Translations under genes and position numbers: made by a program | Part shown: piece by piece, positions 53,279 to 61,650 of the stretch | How positions within the stretch are numbered: position 1 is the stretch's first letter | Layout: every line of letters starts with the position of its first letter | NCBI GenBank assembly: GCA_028285035.1 | Contig: JANQQF010000038.1 | Coordinates: forward strand, 284,889-348,888 | Length of the DNA stretch: 64,000 bases | Reading direction: 5' to 3' | From: Phycisphaerae bacterium | GTDB lineage: Bacteria > Chloroflexota > Anaerolineae > 4572-78 > J111 | The notes under the pieces: model-generated | Database searches by the model: none | What the model was told of the DNA's origin: nothing | The model's input: only the letters and a program-made list of their open reading frames with translations

Positions 53279-54322
53279 TTACACTGGATGCAGTCCTGGG
53301 AAAGTCAGAGATGTTGTCTCTTCCCAGCCCATCATAACATTTAGGGCTTGAATCGCTGTTCCTGCTGCACCTTTCATCATATTATCGATCGCGGCAATGA
53401 CCACGACCCGATTAGCCCCTTCCTCAACCTCAAAGCCAACATCACAAAAATTGGCCCCAGCCAACAATTTAGGATCTGGGTAGCGAAAAATACCTGTTTT
53501 TTGTTTGACCAAACGAATAAATGGCTCAGGTTTATATGCTTTTCGATAAATCTTCCACATATCTTTGTCAGTGACTGGCTCGTTGAGCAGGCAATGAGCT
53601 GTAACGAGGGCACCTCGGATTAGCTCAATAGATGTCACGGACATAAAAAGCTCAAAATCGTGTCCCTGCAATTGACGTACTTCCGCCTGATGACGATGCC
53701 CCGTGGGTTTGAATGAACGGACAGATCCACTGCGTTCTGGGTGATGTGAGCCATCGTTGGGACGAGCGCCCCCTTCGGACGAACCGACTTTGATATCCGC
53801 CACCACCTGACCGCCAGCGAGTAACCCAGCTTGAGCCAGTGGACCCAGCGCTAGGTTCGTTACTGTTGCATTACAACCAACCCCGCTAATGTATTTTGTA
53901 TTTGCAAGTGCCTCACGATTTCTTTCAGGTAAACCATAAACAAATTTGGTGAGCCACTCAGGGGTTGGATGAGGCTCTCCATACCACTGCTCATAGGCAG
54001 CCGCGTCGTCCAGCCGAAAATCAGCAGAGGTATCAATGATTCGATCGGCTAAGCCTGCGAATTGCTCGATATGTTTGGCCGCATAACCGTGGGGTTGGGC
54101 TAGAAAGAGTAAATCGGTTGATTCCAAAGTATCAGGGTGGGCAAATTGTAGCTCTGTCACCCCGCGTAAGTTAGGATGGGCATTATGCACAAATTTACCA
54201 GCCTGACTATTGCTGGTAATTTGTTTAACATTTACACGCGGGTGAAAGAGAAGTAATCGGAGGAGTTCCCCGCCAACATAACCACTACCTCCGACAATGC
54301 TGACATTAAGTTTATCGGTCAT
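53279..54322 (-). CDS. lysY: LysW-aminoadipyl phosphate reductase (ArgC/LysY family)
   Basis: This 347-residue NADPH-dependent reductase turns LysW-linked aminoadipyl phosphate (or glutamyl phosphate) into the semialdehyde. The nucleotide-binding loop VSIVGGSGYVGGELLRLL is at the N-terminus, and the catalytic Cys150 lies in ISGVGCNATVTN. The segment SSEGGARPNDGSHHPER is typical of LysY/ArgC of the LysW type. Its ATG overlaps the lysX stop (TAATG), so the two are coupled. Arginine synthesis by the same enzyme is possible; no separate argC is visible in the window. Confidence 0.92.
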   Translation of the reverse strand: MTDKLNVSIVGGSGYVGGELLRLLLFHPRVNVKQITSNSQAGKFVHNAHPNLRGVTELQFAHPDTLESTDLLFLAQPHGYAAKHIEQFAGLADRIIDTSADFRLDDAAAYEQWYGEPHPTPEWLTKFVYGLPERNREALANTKYISGVGCNATVTNLALGPLAQAGLLAGGQVVADIKVGSSEGGARPNDGSHHPERSGSVRSFKPTGHRHQAEVRQLQGHDFELFMSVTSIELIRGALVTAHCLLNEPVTDKDMWKIYRKAYKPEPFIRLVKQKTGIFRYPDPKLLAGANFCDVGFEVEEGANRVVVIAAIDNMMKGAAGTAIQALNVMMGWEETTSLTFPGLHPV

Positions 54323-55206
54323 TAGGTCATAACCTCGGTGATTTCAGACGGTTTTATATCGCCTTTGCCCACTTTAACAACATAGTCAACCACAACATCC
54401 GGAATGTTAACCCCGGTCGTATCAATACTGTTCCGAAATTCCATCGTATAGTTCACTTCATTAACAAGAAATTCGCCCTCTTTTGTCTCAAAGAGATCAA
54501 CCGCAACAACGCCACCGCCTACAGCCTTAGCAGCACGGCGTGATAAATCATCAATTTCTGGCGTTACCGGACAATTTTCGGCGCGTCCACCTCGGGCAGT
54601 GTTGGTAATCCAATGTTTACTGTAACGATAAATCGCCCCAATGGTTTCATCTCCAACAACAAAACTGCGAATATCACGTTCTGGTTTATCAATATATTCC
54701 TGAATATAAAAAATGGAGTGATTGTAGGTTCCCAAAATTTGTTTATGCTCAAGAATAGTTTCGGCAGCTTCACGGTCATTGACCTTCGATAGCAGTCGTC
54801 CCCAAGAACCGATGGCTGGTTTGAGGATAACAGGATAGCCCATTTCTTCAATGGCTTCTAAGGCCGAATCAGGGGTAAACGCTACCTTACAACCAGGGGA
54901 TGGAACGTTATCCCGAATTAGGGCTGAAGAGGTTTCCAGCTTGTTACCACAGATTAAGGCCACTTCATATGTATTGACGGTAGGGATACCCCAATCATTT
55001 AGAATACGTAAGGCATAGAGGGCACGTGAGTGGTTGACACATCGCTCAACCACAACATCATACTTGGTCCAATTGGCTTGGTTGTGTAAATCGAGAATGA
55101 TTTCACGATCATCAATTATATCAACATCCAGATTGCGTGCTTTGAATGCCTGAATAAGCAATTTTTCTTCAACACGTACTCTGGAAAGTAATAATGCAAT
55201 TTTCAT
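54322..55206 (-). CDS. lysX: LysW-aminoadipate ligase (RimK-like ATP-grasp)
   Basis: This 294-residue ATP-grasp enzyme joins the amino group of alpha-aminoadipate to the gamma-carboxyl of the C-terminal Glu of LysW. Conserved parts are the ATP-binding strand [19 protein letters not shown] (near residues 123-141), [26 protein letters not shown], and the metal-binding [13 protein letters not shown] near the end. ATG 55206 is chosen as start because MKIALLLS is the usual LysX N-terminus; an upstream in-frame GTG would add five residues. It is the second gene after lysW, with a hairpin in the 115-nt gap. Confidence 0.93.
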   Translation of the reverse strand: MKIALLLSRVRVEEKLLIQAFKARNLDVDIIDDREIILDLHNQANWTKYDVVVERCVNHSRALYALRILNDWGIPTVNTYEVALICGNKLETSSALIRDNVPSPGCKVAFTPDSALEAIEEMGYPVILKPAIGSWGRLLSKVNDREAAETILEHKQILGTYNHSIFYIQEYIDKPERDIRSFVVGDETIGAIYRYSKHWITNTARGGRAENCPVTPEIDDLSRRAAKAVGGGVVAVDLFETKEGEFLVNEVNYTMEFRNSIDTTGVNIPDVVVDYVVKVGKGDIKPSEITEVMT

Positions 55207-55271
55207 TGTTGTAAATCTCACTGTATTTGGATTAGAAAAGAGGGGGTTTCATTTGAAATAACTTGGGAAGT

Positions 55272-55305
55272 ATGGACCAGAATGAATACTCCTACTCTGG
55301 TCCAT
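55272..55305 (-). other. Intercistronic hairpin between lysW and lysX
   Basis: ATGGACCAGA (55305-55296 on the minus strand) and TCTGGTCCAT (55281-55272) are perfect 10-bp arms around a 14-nt loop. No U-tract follows on the minus strand, so it is not an ordinary terminator. It may protect or separate the lysW mRNA. Confidence 0.6.
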
Positions 55306-55330
55306 GCGTATAATCATTATTTACTGGTGC

Positions 55331-55507
55331 TTACTCGCCCCAGTCTTCTTCTTCTTCTGGTGCGTTGTCTAAGGTTGGTGGATCAAGTTTAACAACTTCC
55401 AACTCGACACCACACTCAGGGCATTGAACAATTTCATTTTCCATGACATCCTCAGGGAGTGTAACATCAGCGGCGCACTCTGGGCATTCTGCCTTTAAAC
55501 TACTCAT
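55331..55507 (-). CDS. lysW: LysW amino-group carrier protein
   Basis: This 58-residue acidic protein starts at ATG 55507-55505 after AAGGAG and stops at TAA 55333-55331. It has two Cys pairs, CPEC at 8-11 and CPEC at 29-32, forming the LysW zinc ribbon. The C-terminus is EDWGE, the signature end whose last Glu carries the growing lysine (or ornithine) precursor. It shields the amino group and presents the substrate to LysX, LysZ, LysY, LysJ and LysK, whose positively charged surfaces recognise its many acidic residues. The gene is first in the lysW-lysX-lysY unit. Confidence 0.97.
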   Translation of the reverse strand: MSSLKAECPECAADVTLPEDVMENEIVQCPECGVELEVVKLDPPTLDNAPEEEEDWGE

Positions 55508-55616
55508 TAGAAAAACTCCTTTTTGATACTCGGTAGATTATTATTTATCAAGTCAATGATGTTTGTGTATGAGATTGACTATTTTTCCAGCAATGTAGCT
55601 AAAAATTGATCTGTAA

Positions 55617-55646
55617 ATTGTATCGTAAATTTTAGCGTTTTTGCAA
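55617..55646 (-). promoter_or_regulatory. Possible promoter of lysW
   Basis: On the minus strand TTGCAA (55646-55641) and TACAAT (55622-55617) are 18 nt apart. The resulting leader of about 100 nt shows no ORF or riboswitch I recognise. The score is moderate because the region is AT-rich. Confidence 0.4.
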
Positions 55647-55752
55647 ATTCCATTCATTATACCCTGTATCAGTTCATTCGCCAATGGTTTTATGTATTGT
55701 GATACTTTTTTATTAATTCTAAACACCTTCGCTACTTTCTTTCAGCACACCC

Positions 55753-55780
55753 TTGACAGTTTAGTCGAATCCCATAGACT
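55753..55780 (+). promoter_or_regulatory. Promoter of the LysM/M23 gene
   Basis: TTGACA (55753-55758) and TAGACT (55775-55780) are 16 nt apart. Transcription would start near 55787, which helps to place the start codon at 55882 rather than at the nearly leaderless ATG 55801. Confidence 0.55.
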
Positions 55781-55881
55781 GTACGATTACAATTGATCAA
55801 ATGTTGGCTTCATTTCAAGAATTTGGGACATTCTTGATAATTAGATGGGCTGACTTATTATCTGGGAAGGATAAAGTTGCG

Positions 55882-56994
55882 ATGGTCGATTTATCAATGC
55901 GATCTCGTCCACGGCGGAATTGGCGGGTTCTTTTTTTGTCTAGCATCATTTTGATAGGGATCATTGGTTTTGCTTGGCTTCAAGGCTGGTTTCCCCAAAA
56001 CATTCAGGCTACACTTGCCCAGCGGCTGGAAGTGGCTGTCCCCGAGGTTGCTAAACCTATTGTAGCGCAACTTTCTCAAAGTCAGATACAATCCTCCCCC
56101 TCATTTGAGACAAATGATAATTTTTCAACACAACCTAAGTCTGATGTGGTCGCCTTAGTTGATGAGAATATTATCGATAATCCAGGCAGTGCAGCGCATA
56201 CTTTAGATTTGCATTTAGACTCTAGTGAGGATGATCCAATCCCTTGGCCTAATATTGATGGTCGGGCTGATATATTAATCTACGTTGTACAATCCGGTGA
56301 CTCATTGTGGAGTATTTCTAACCAGTTTGGTCTTGAGATCGACACCTTACGCTGGTCAAATCCTGAGTTGGAACGCAATCCTGACGTTCTTTCTGTCGGT
56401 ACGGAGCTGGTTATTTTACCCGTGCAAGGCGTTTATCACTATGTGACTGGGGCTGATACTGTCGAGGCAATTGCTGCCTCGTACGGCGTAGCCCCGGAAG
56501 ATATTACCACTTATCCTCCAAACGGACTGTACGCTCCATACAATTTAGACGTGGGAGCCGGGTTGATTGTCCCTTTTGGGCGTAAAAATCTTGTAGAGTT
56601 ACCCGTACCGGTTCGATCGTCCGAATTTACTTTGGCGTGGCCGTTGGTTGGCGTGATTACGAATGGGTATCGACCTGAACACAGGGGGCTAGATATTGGG
56701 GCGCCCTACGGCTCACCTGTTTATGCCGCTGCAGCGGGAACAATCACTTTTGCTGATTGGGCTGAGGACGGTTTTGGTTTCACTGTTATTATTGATCACG
56801 GTGATGGCTTTGAAACTTGGTATTCTCATCTAAAGGGGGCTCTCCTCCAACAAGGCGCCATTGTCGAACAAGGAACGCCTATTGGTGAAGTTGGCAGTAC
56901 CGGACACTCTACCGGTCCCCACGTTCACCTAGAGGTGCGGGTCAATGGTGAGCGCACTGATCCTCAGGCCTACCTCTCTAATTTTCCTCAGTAA
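55882..56994 (+). CDS. LysM-M23 peptidoglycan endopeptidase
   Basis: This 370-residue membrane-anchored cell-wall hydrolase starts at ATG 55882, after GGGAAGGA. The N-terminus has basic residues followed by a signal-anchor helix (about 14-36). One clear LysM (about 132-182, VVQSGDSLWSISNQFG) and a second, weaker LysM-like unit (about 185-235) follow. A C-terminal M23 (LytM) domain (about 258-365) has the zinc ligands H and D in HRGLDIGAP and the H-x-H in GPHVHLEVR. The pattern fits an active peptidase that cuts peptidoglycan cross-links. It could act in division, remodelling or envelope stress. It is monocistronic. Confidence 0.88.
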   Translation: MVDLSMRSRPRRNWRVLFLSSIILIGIIGFAWLQGWFPQNIQATLAQRLEVAVPEVAKPIVAQLSQSQIQSSPSFETNDNFSTQPKSDVVALVDENIIDNPGSAAHTLDLHLDSSEDDPIPWPNIDGRADILIYVVQSGDSLWSISNQFGLEIDTLRWSNPELERNPDVLSVGTELVILPVQGVYHYVTGADTVEAIAASYGVAPEDITTYPPNGLYAPYNLDVGAGLIVPFGRKNLVELPVPVRSSEFTLAWPLVGVITNGYRPEHRGLDIGAPYGSPVYAAAAGTITFADWAEDGFGFTVIIDHGDGFETWYSHLKGALLQQGAIVEQGTPIGEVGSTGHSTGPHVHLEVRVNGERTDPQAYLSNFPQ

Positions 56995-57037
56995 GTTTTT
57001 GCGAGTTATAGGAAATTATACTCATACCAGATGAAAT

Positions 57038-57060
57038 TGGCTTTATTTGCCAGCTTTTTT
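57038..57060 (+). terminator. Weak terminator after the M23 gene
   Basis: TGGC (57038-57041), a 7-nt loop, GCCA (57049-57052), then CTTTTTT... The stem is short. The remaining 220 nt up to 57285 are AT-rich with no supported gene. Confidence 0.4.
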
Positions 57061-57285
57061 GTGCTAAACTTAAAACTAATTTCATCTTAATAGTTTTGTG
57101 AATTCCCTTTGACAGCCAGTATTCCACAACTTTTGTAAAGTGCCTGATATTTGTTCGAGACTCACAAAATTTACAGAAAACGATTTACACAATCGTTTGA
57201 CAGAAAAGAGAATTTGAATTATTTAAATTGATGCTATTAATTTATTATACCTCTCTTTCGCCCTGCTATAACAATTGAGGCTTCG

Positions 57286-60200
57286 ATGGTTTTATTCATA
57301 CAGTCATTAACGAAATGGGGGACAGACCGTGCTAAACGCGTTCCCCTGCGAACGATTTTGATCGTGCCGTTTATTGTCCAAATATTTGTAATTGGCGGTA
57401 TAACCAGTTACATCTCTTTTACGAATGGACAACGGGCGATTAATGAACTCGCTACCCAACTAAGCGACACGGTTAACTCTCGGATTGAGCTACACGTTCG
57501 TAACTACCTCGACATTCCTCACTTGATTCATCAAATTAACTCAACATCGGTTGATAATGGCAATCTCGATGTCAGTGAGATTGCTGAATTAGAGACCTTA
57601 TTTTGGGAACAAGTCCAAGTTTCGGAGTCAGTCGGTAGTATTTACTTTGGTAATGAGCAAGGTGATTTTGTTGGTATCCAAGAGCGGGAAACGGGCGAAA
57701 CGGTATCGTGGTTTTTAGATCAATCGGTTAGCCCCGTTCGAGAGACACATTTACTTAATGAGCAGGGTCAACGAGAGGAATTACTTGATACGCAGGACTA
57801 TGATCCTCGCCAGCGGCCCTGGTATAAAAGTGCCTCTGATGTCGGACAACCAACGTGGAGTTCGATTTATCGCTTTGCCTCTCAGGATTATGCGATTCTA
57901 GGGATTACGCCTGCTGTGCCTATTTACAATGATGCTGACCAATTGCAAGGTGTTTTGGCCATTGATTTGCCCCTTGCTGAAATTAGTCAGTTTTTGCGTG
58001 AATTAGAGATCAGTGAGAATGGTGAAGCCTTTATCTTAGAGCGTTCGGGCGAAATTGTCGCCAGCTCAGTTGAGGAACCCCCCTTTACCACGACAGAGGA
58101 TGGCTTCGAACGGCTTCAGGCAGTTGATAGTACAAACAAGCTAATTCAACTCACTAGCACGGAACTCGTCAATCAATTTGGTAGCTTGGAAGAAGTCGAC
58201 CAGGCCTCTCAATCAGTTTTTGAACTGAATGGGGAACGACATTTTGTTCAGATTACCAATTTGCAGGATGGGCGAGGGTTAGACTGGCTTGTTGTTATTG
58301 CCATTCCTGAGTCTGATTTTATGAGTGGTATCAATGCCAGTACCCGCTTTGCCATCGGAGTAACATTTTTAGCCCTTGTTTTAGCTGGTGTAATTGGCTG
58401 GCTTACCTACCGTTGGTTGGTACGGTCATTGATCCAACTCAATCAGGCGGCAAAATCTTTTTCTGAAGGGCAATGGGATGAACGAGTAGTCATTGAGCGT
58501 AAGGATGAATTGGGCGAGTTGGCCACTTCATTTAATACCATGGCCGGTCAGTTGCAAGAATCATTCTCGACATTAGAAACACAAAATCACGAATTACAAC
58601 GGCTCGACAAACTTAAGGATGAATTTTTAGCCAATACCTCCCACGAACTACGTACCCCTTTGAATGGTATTGTTGGGCTGGCTGAATCAATGGTTGAGGG
58701 GGCAACTGGAGAGTTAACCTCCTTACAAGTTGAAAATCTATCATTGATCGTTTCAAGTGGACAACGTCTCAATAATCTTATTAATGATCTTCTTGACTTA
58801 TCTCAGCTTAAGCATGACAAACTTACCCTTGATCGAAAACCCATTCGATTGGCTGAGTTAACTGAACTTGTTGTAACATTATCAAAACCCTTGATTGGCG
58901 CGAAGTATCTCAGAATTGTCAATACGGTGCCTTACAATCTTCCGTCTGTATTTGTTGATGAGAATCGAATACAACAAATTTTGTTAAATTTGATAGAAAA
59001 TGGCATCAAATTTTCTGACGATGGCGAGATCAATATTTCGGCGAACGTTGTGGGCAATTTTGTGGAGATTTCAATTTCCGATACAGGTGTAGGAATTCCT
59101 AAAGATAAACAGGAGCAAATTTTCCTGCCATTTGAGCAGGCAGATGGCTCCATTGTTAGAGAATATGGCGGTACGGGCATTGGTCTAGCCGTGACACGTC
59201 AATTGGTTGAATTACACGATGGCGAAATTTGGGTCGAGTCGACACCAAATGAAGGATCAATTTTTACATTTACCTTGCCACTGGCGACTGATCAGCCGGT
59301 TGAAGAAAACCCCTCTATTGTAGAGGTAACGCCAGCTTTAGTTATTGAGGAGACTGAATTAGTATCTGAGGCCGAGGTTGAAGTATCAAGCCAACGGGAA
59401 TTTCATATTTTAGTCGTAGATGATGAGCCAGTGAATCGGCAGGTCCTACATAATCACTTGTCGCTCGATAACTATCAGGTCACTTCTGTTACGGATGGTG
59501 TCGAAGCGTTAAAGTTATTGCAGGGCGATGCCTCTCCCTTTGACCTAATTATTTTGGATGTAATGATGCCCCGAATGTCAGGGTATGAGGTCTGTCGTCG
59601 TATCCGACAGACGATCCCTGCCACCGACTTACCTATTATCATGCTCACAGCGAAGTATCAAACTGCTGATTTACTCGCGGGATTTGAGGCTGGCGCGAAT
59701 GATTACTTGGTCAAACCTTTTTCTGGGGTTGAGTTGCTCGCTCGTATCAGAACCCATTTGCAATTGACGGACTTACGGGCATTAAACGCAAGCAAGGACA
59801 AATTCTTTGCCATTGTTGCCCACGATTTAAAGAAGCCTTTCCAACCGTTGCTGGGATACACTGAATTTTTGGCCGAGATTGCCGAAGATGCTAGCCCAGA
59901 TGAGCTACAACGGATGAGCCAGAATATCCATCGAAGCGCCCGTAATGTTTATAGTTTACTAGAAAATCTGCTGCAATGGTCTCGGATGCAGCGCGGGCAT
60001 ATGATCTATAGCCCCATCTTGGTTGATTTGAGTCAGGTTGCAGCCCAAAATATTGAGCTGCTTGAGGCTAATGCGACTGCTAAAAGAATTGCCCTTAATA
60101 GCGAGATAACGCCTGGGACAATAGCTTATGCTGATGAACGGATGATTAACACAGTTTTGCGTAATCTGATTTCTAATGCGATTAAGTTTACAGATGTGGA

Positions 60201-60540
60201 CGGGCAAATAACCATCTCGGCTAAACAGACGTTTATAGCAAATTATTCAGAAGAGTTTGTTGAAGTCTCTGTGGCGGATACAGGGATTGGGATGCGTGAA
60301 GAGCAGATGGCCAAATTATTTGACATTGGTGAAAATATGTCAACGCTTGGTACGGCCAATGAACAAGGAACGGGGCTTGGATTGTTGATTTGTCATGATA
60401 TGATCAGACGAAATTCTGGCGAGATTTGGGTGGAAAGCCAATTGGGTGAGGGAACGACGTTCCGATTTACCTTACCGACGACAAATGTGACAACATCTTT
60501 GGTGCTTCAAACACCAGAAGTGATGGAAGAGATAAAGTAA
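57286..60540 (+). CDS. Membrane sensor hybrid kinase: dCache-HAMP-kinase-REC-kinase
   Basis: This 1084-residue protein begins with TM1 (about 22-44) and an extracytoplasmic double-Cache ligand domain (about 48-345), which has the typical YDPRQRPWYKSA motif. TM2 (about 355-378) and HAMP (about 378-430) follow. Then come HisKA (His453 in TSHELRTPLNG), HATPase_c (N-box NLIENGIKF, G2 GGTGIGL), a receiver (about 706-820, Asp758 in LIILDVMMPRMSG, Lys in LVKPFSG), and a second kinase module. The second module has HisKA with His846 in VAHDLKKPF and HATPase_c with N-box NLISNAIKF and G2 GTGLGL. It senses a small extracellular ligand, perhaps an amino or carboxylic acid. No partner regulator is adjacent. 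Confidence 0.92.
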   Translation: MVLFIQSLTKWGTDRAKRVPLRTILIVPFIVQIFVIGGITSYISFTNGQRAINELATQLSDTVNSRIELHVRNYLDIPHLIHQINSTSVDNGNLDVSEIAELETLFWEQVQVSESVGSIYFGNEQGDFVGIQERETGETVSWFLDQSVSPVRETHLLNEQGQREELLDTQDYDPRQRPWYKSASDVGQPTWSSIYRFASQDYAILGITPAVPIYNDADQLQGVLAIDLPLAEISQFLRELEISENGEAFILERSGEIVASSVEEPPFTTTEDGFERLQAVDSTNKLIQLTSTELVNQFGSLEEVDQASQSVFELNGERHFVQITNLQDGRGLDWLVVIAIPESDFMSGINASTRFAIGVTFLALVLAGVIGWLTYRWLVRSLIQLNQAAKSFSEGQWDERVVIERKDELGELATSFNTMAGQLQESFSTLETQNHELQRLDKLKDEFLANTSHELRTPLNGIVGLAESMVEGATGELTSLQVENLSLIVSSGQRLNNLINDLLDLSQLKHDKLTLDRKPIRLAELTELVVTLSKPLIGAKYLRIVNTVPYNLPSVFVDENRIQQILLNLIENGIKFSDDGEINISANVVGNFVEISISDTGVGIPKDKQEQIFLPFEQADGSIVREYGGTGIGLAVTRQLVELHDGEIWVESTPNEGSIFTFTLPLATDQPVEENPSIVEVTPALVIEETELVSEAEVEVSSQREFHILVVDDEPVNRQVLHNHLSLDNYQVTSVTDGVEALKLLQGDASPFDLIILDVMMPRMSGYEVCRRIRQTIPATDLPIIMLTAKYQTADLLAGFEAGANDYLVKPFSGVELLARIRTHLQLTDLRALNASKDKFFAIVAHDLKKPFQPLLGYTEFLAEIAEDASPDELQRMSQNIHRSARNVYSLLENLLQWSRMQRGHMIYSPILVDLSQVAAQNIELLEANATAKRIALNSEITPGTIAYADERMINTVLRNLISNAIKFTDVDGQITISAKQTFIANYSEEFVEVSVADTGIGMREEQMAKLFDIGENMSTLGTANEQGTGLGLLICHDMIRRNSGEIWVESQLGEGTTFRFTLPTTNVTTSLVLQTPEVMEEIK

Positions 60541-60632
60541 AGGACTCAAATAACCATGATACATCGCGAATTTAAGTAAGAGAGGGTTGAAGGAAAATCA
60601 AGCCAAAGGGGAGCTGAAGTAGAATGTAAGCG

Positions 60633-60668
60633 ATAAAGCGGTATCGAGACCTCTCGGTACCGCTTTAT
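60633..60668. repeat. 17-bp inverted repeat in a gene-free gap
   Basis: The arms at 60633-60649 and 60652-60668 (ATAAAGCGGTATCGAGA and its near-perfect complement) pair over 17 bp with one G-U and almost no loop. No U-tract follows on either strand. The gap 60541-60996 otherwise holds only the terminator at its right end. Cruciform, transcript end or protein-binding site are all possible. Confidence 0.5.
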
Positions 60669-60932
60669 AGTTCTATGACACCAACGACGTAGGAGTAAAG
60701 TACGAAGGTGATCGAGGGAAACCTGAAGGAGCGAGAGGAGAAAGGCATAGACTCGATTATTTCGGTTCCACAAAACCTAGTTTAACTAAGCAGGTCTTTT
60801 TTTGTCTATTTCGCCTTCCCTATTATTTGGGATGACTCTTGTTTTGATTTTAGGGTTTTGCAATTTAGGCTATCAATAGCCGAGCTTTGGGTCTGCATAG
60901 ATTATTCTACGAGAATTTGTAACATTTGGGGG

Positions 60933-60978
60933 AACAAAAAGAGATTGGGTTGCTATATGACCCCAATCTCTTTTTGTT
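60933..60978. terminator. Bidirectional terminator
   Basis: Perfect 17-bp arms AACAAAAAGAGATTGGG (60933-60949) and its complement (60962-60978) have A-rich left and T-rich right ends. It can stop btaB transcription from the right and the hybrid kinase from the left. Confidence 0.85.
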
Positions 60979-60996
60979 TATCTCTAATTTTTGAAC

Positions 60997-61650
60997 CTAC
61001 GCCTTCTGCCCAACAAACATAAAATATTGCCACACACCGCCATAAGCACCGTTGACGTGATGCTCTTTTGCCTCAAATTGTCTGGCTAGTTCTGGCAGCA
61101 AATGACCATCCATCCGCACGTGGTTTACCCCCATCCAACGTTTGAAAAAGGGTAATGGGGAGTTGTGAAAATCGGCAGCGGCAATTAATCCGCCAGATGC
61201 CAAATCACTGAACGCAGCATCAATGGCTTGTTGCCAGCCCGGATTCATCATTGTTAAAGAGTAGGAAAAGAGAATTAAATCATAAGACTGGTTGTTGGTG
61301 ATGGGGGCATCATACATCTGTAGGATAAAATTAACGGGTTTGGCCGAGGCTGGCAGCCGTTGTGCTACACTTTTTTTAGCAGTTTCAATCATTGTCGCTG
61401 AAATATCAAGCCCATATATCTCGGCATCGGGAAAATGGTCACGTAAATAGATTAGGTTTGTTCCTGTGCCACAGCCTATCTCCAAAATGCGATTGACCGA
61501 GGGCAGTTGTGGAATTAACTTGATAACTGCTTTTCGGCCAAATAAAAAACTCCAACGAGTGGCGTTGTAGATCTTCGCATGAAACCGATAATACTGCTCC
61601 ATTAATTCCGTTTGATTATGTGAATCATTGAGTGCTTCAGATTTACTCAT
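60997..61650 (-). CDS. btaB: Diacylglyceryl-homoserine N-methyltransferase
   Basis: This 217-residue class I SAM-dependent methyltransferase has motif I ILEIGCGTGTNLIYL (about 55-69), the acidic motif GLDISATMIETAKKS (about 80-94), and the later motif DLILFSYSLTMMNPGW. It follows btaA with a 4-nt overlap (ATGA at 61650-61647). In known systems BtaB trimethylates the amino group of diacylglyceryl-homoserine to give the betaine lipid DGTS. The assignment rests on this pairing, because the methyltransferase fold alone is unspecific. The N-terminal HAKIYNATRW segment also occurs in BtaB-like proteins. Confidence 0.85.
   Translation of the reverse strand: MSKSEALNDSHNQTELMEQYYRFHAKIYNATRWSFLFGRKAVIKLIPQLPSVNRILEIGCGTGTNLIYLRDHFPDAEIYGLDISATMIETAKKSVAQRLPASAKPVNFILQMYDAPITNNQSYDLILFSYSLTMMNPGWQQAIDAAFSDLASGGLIAAADFHNSPLPFFKRWMGVNHVRMDGHLLPELARQFEAKEHHVNGAYGGVWQYFMFVGQKA

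Noticed and set aside
55508..55800. Lysine riboswitch or T-box before lysW
   Set aside because: The leader is AT-rich and I see neither the conserved lysine-riboswitch core nor a T-box sequence.
60546..60773. Minus-strand 75-codon frame in the gap after the hybrid kinase
   Set aside because: No ribosome-binding site and no recognisable family; it runs through the 17-bp inverted repeat, so it is probably chance. I could not assign the repeat to an insertion sequence either, as no transposase or target duplication is visible.
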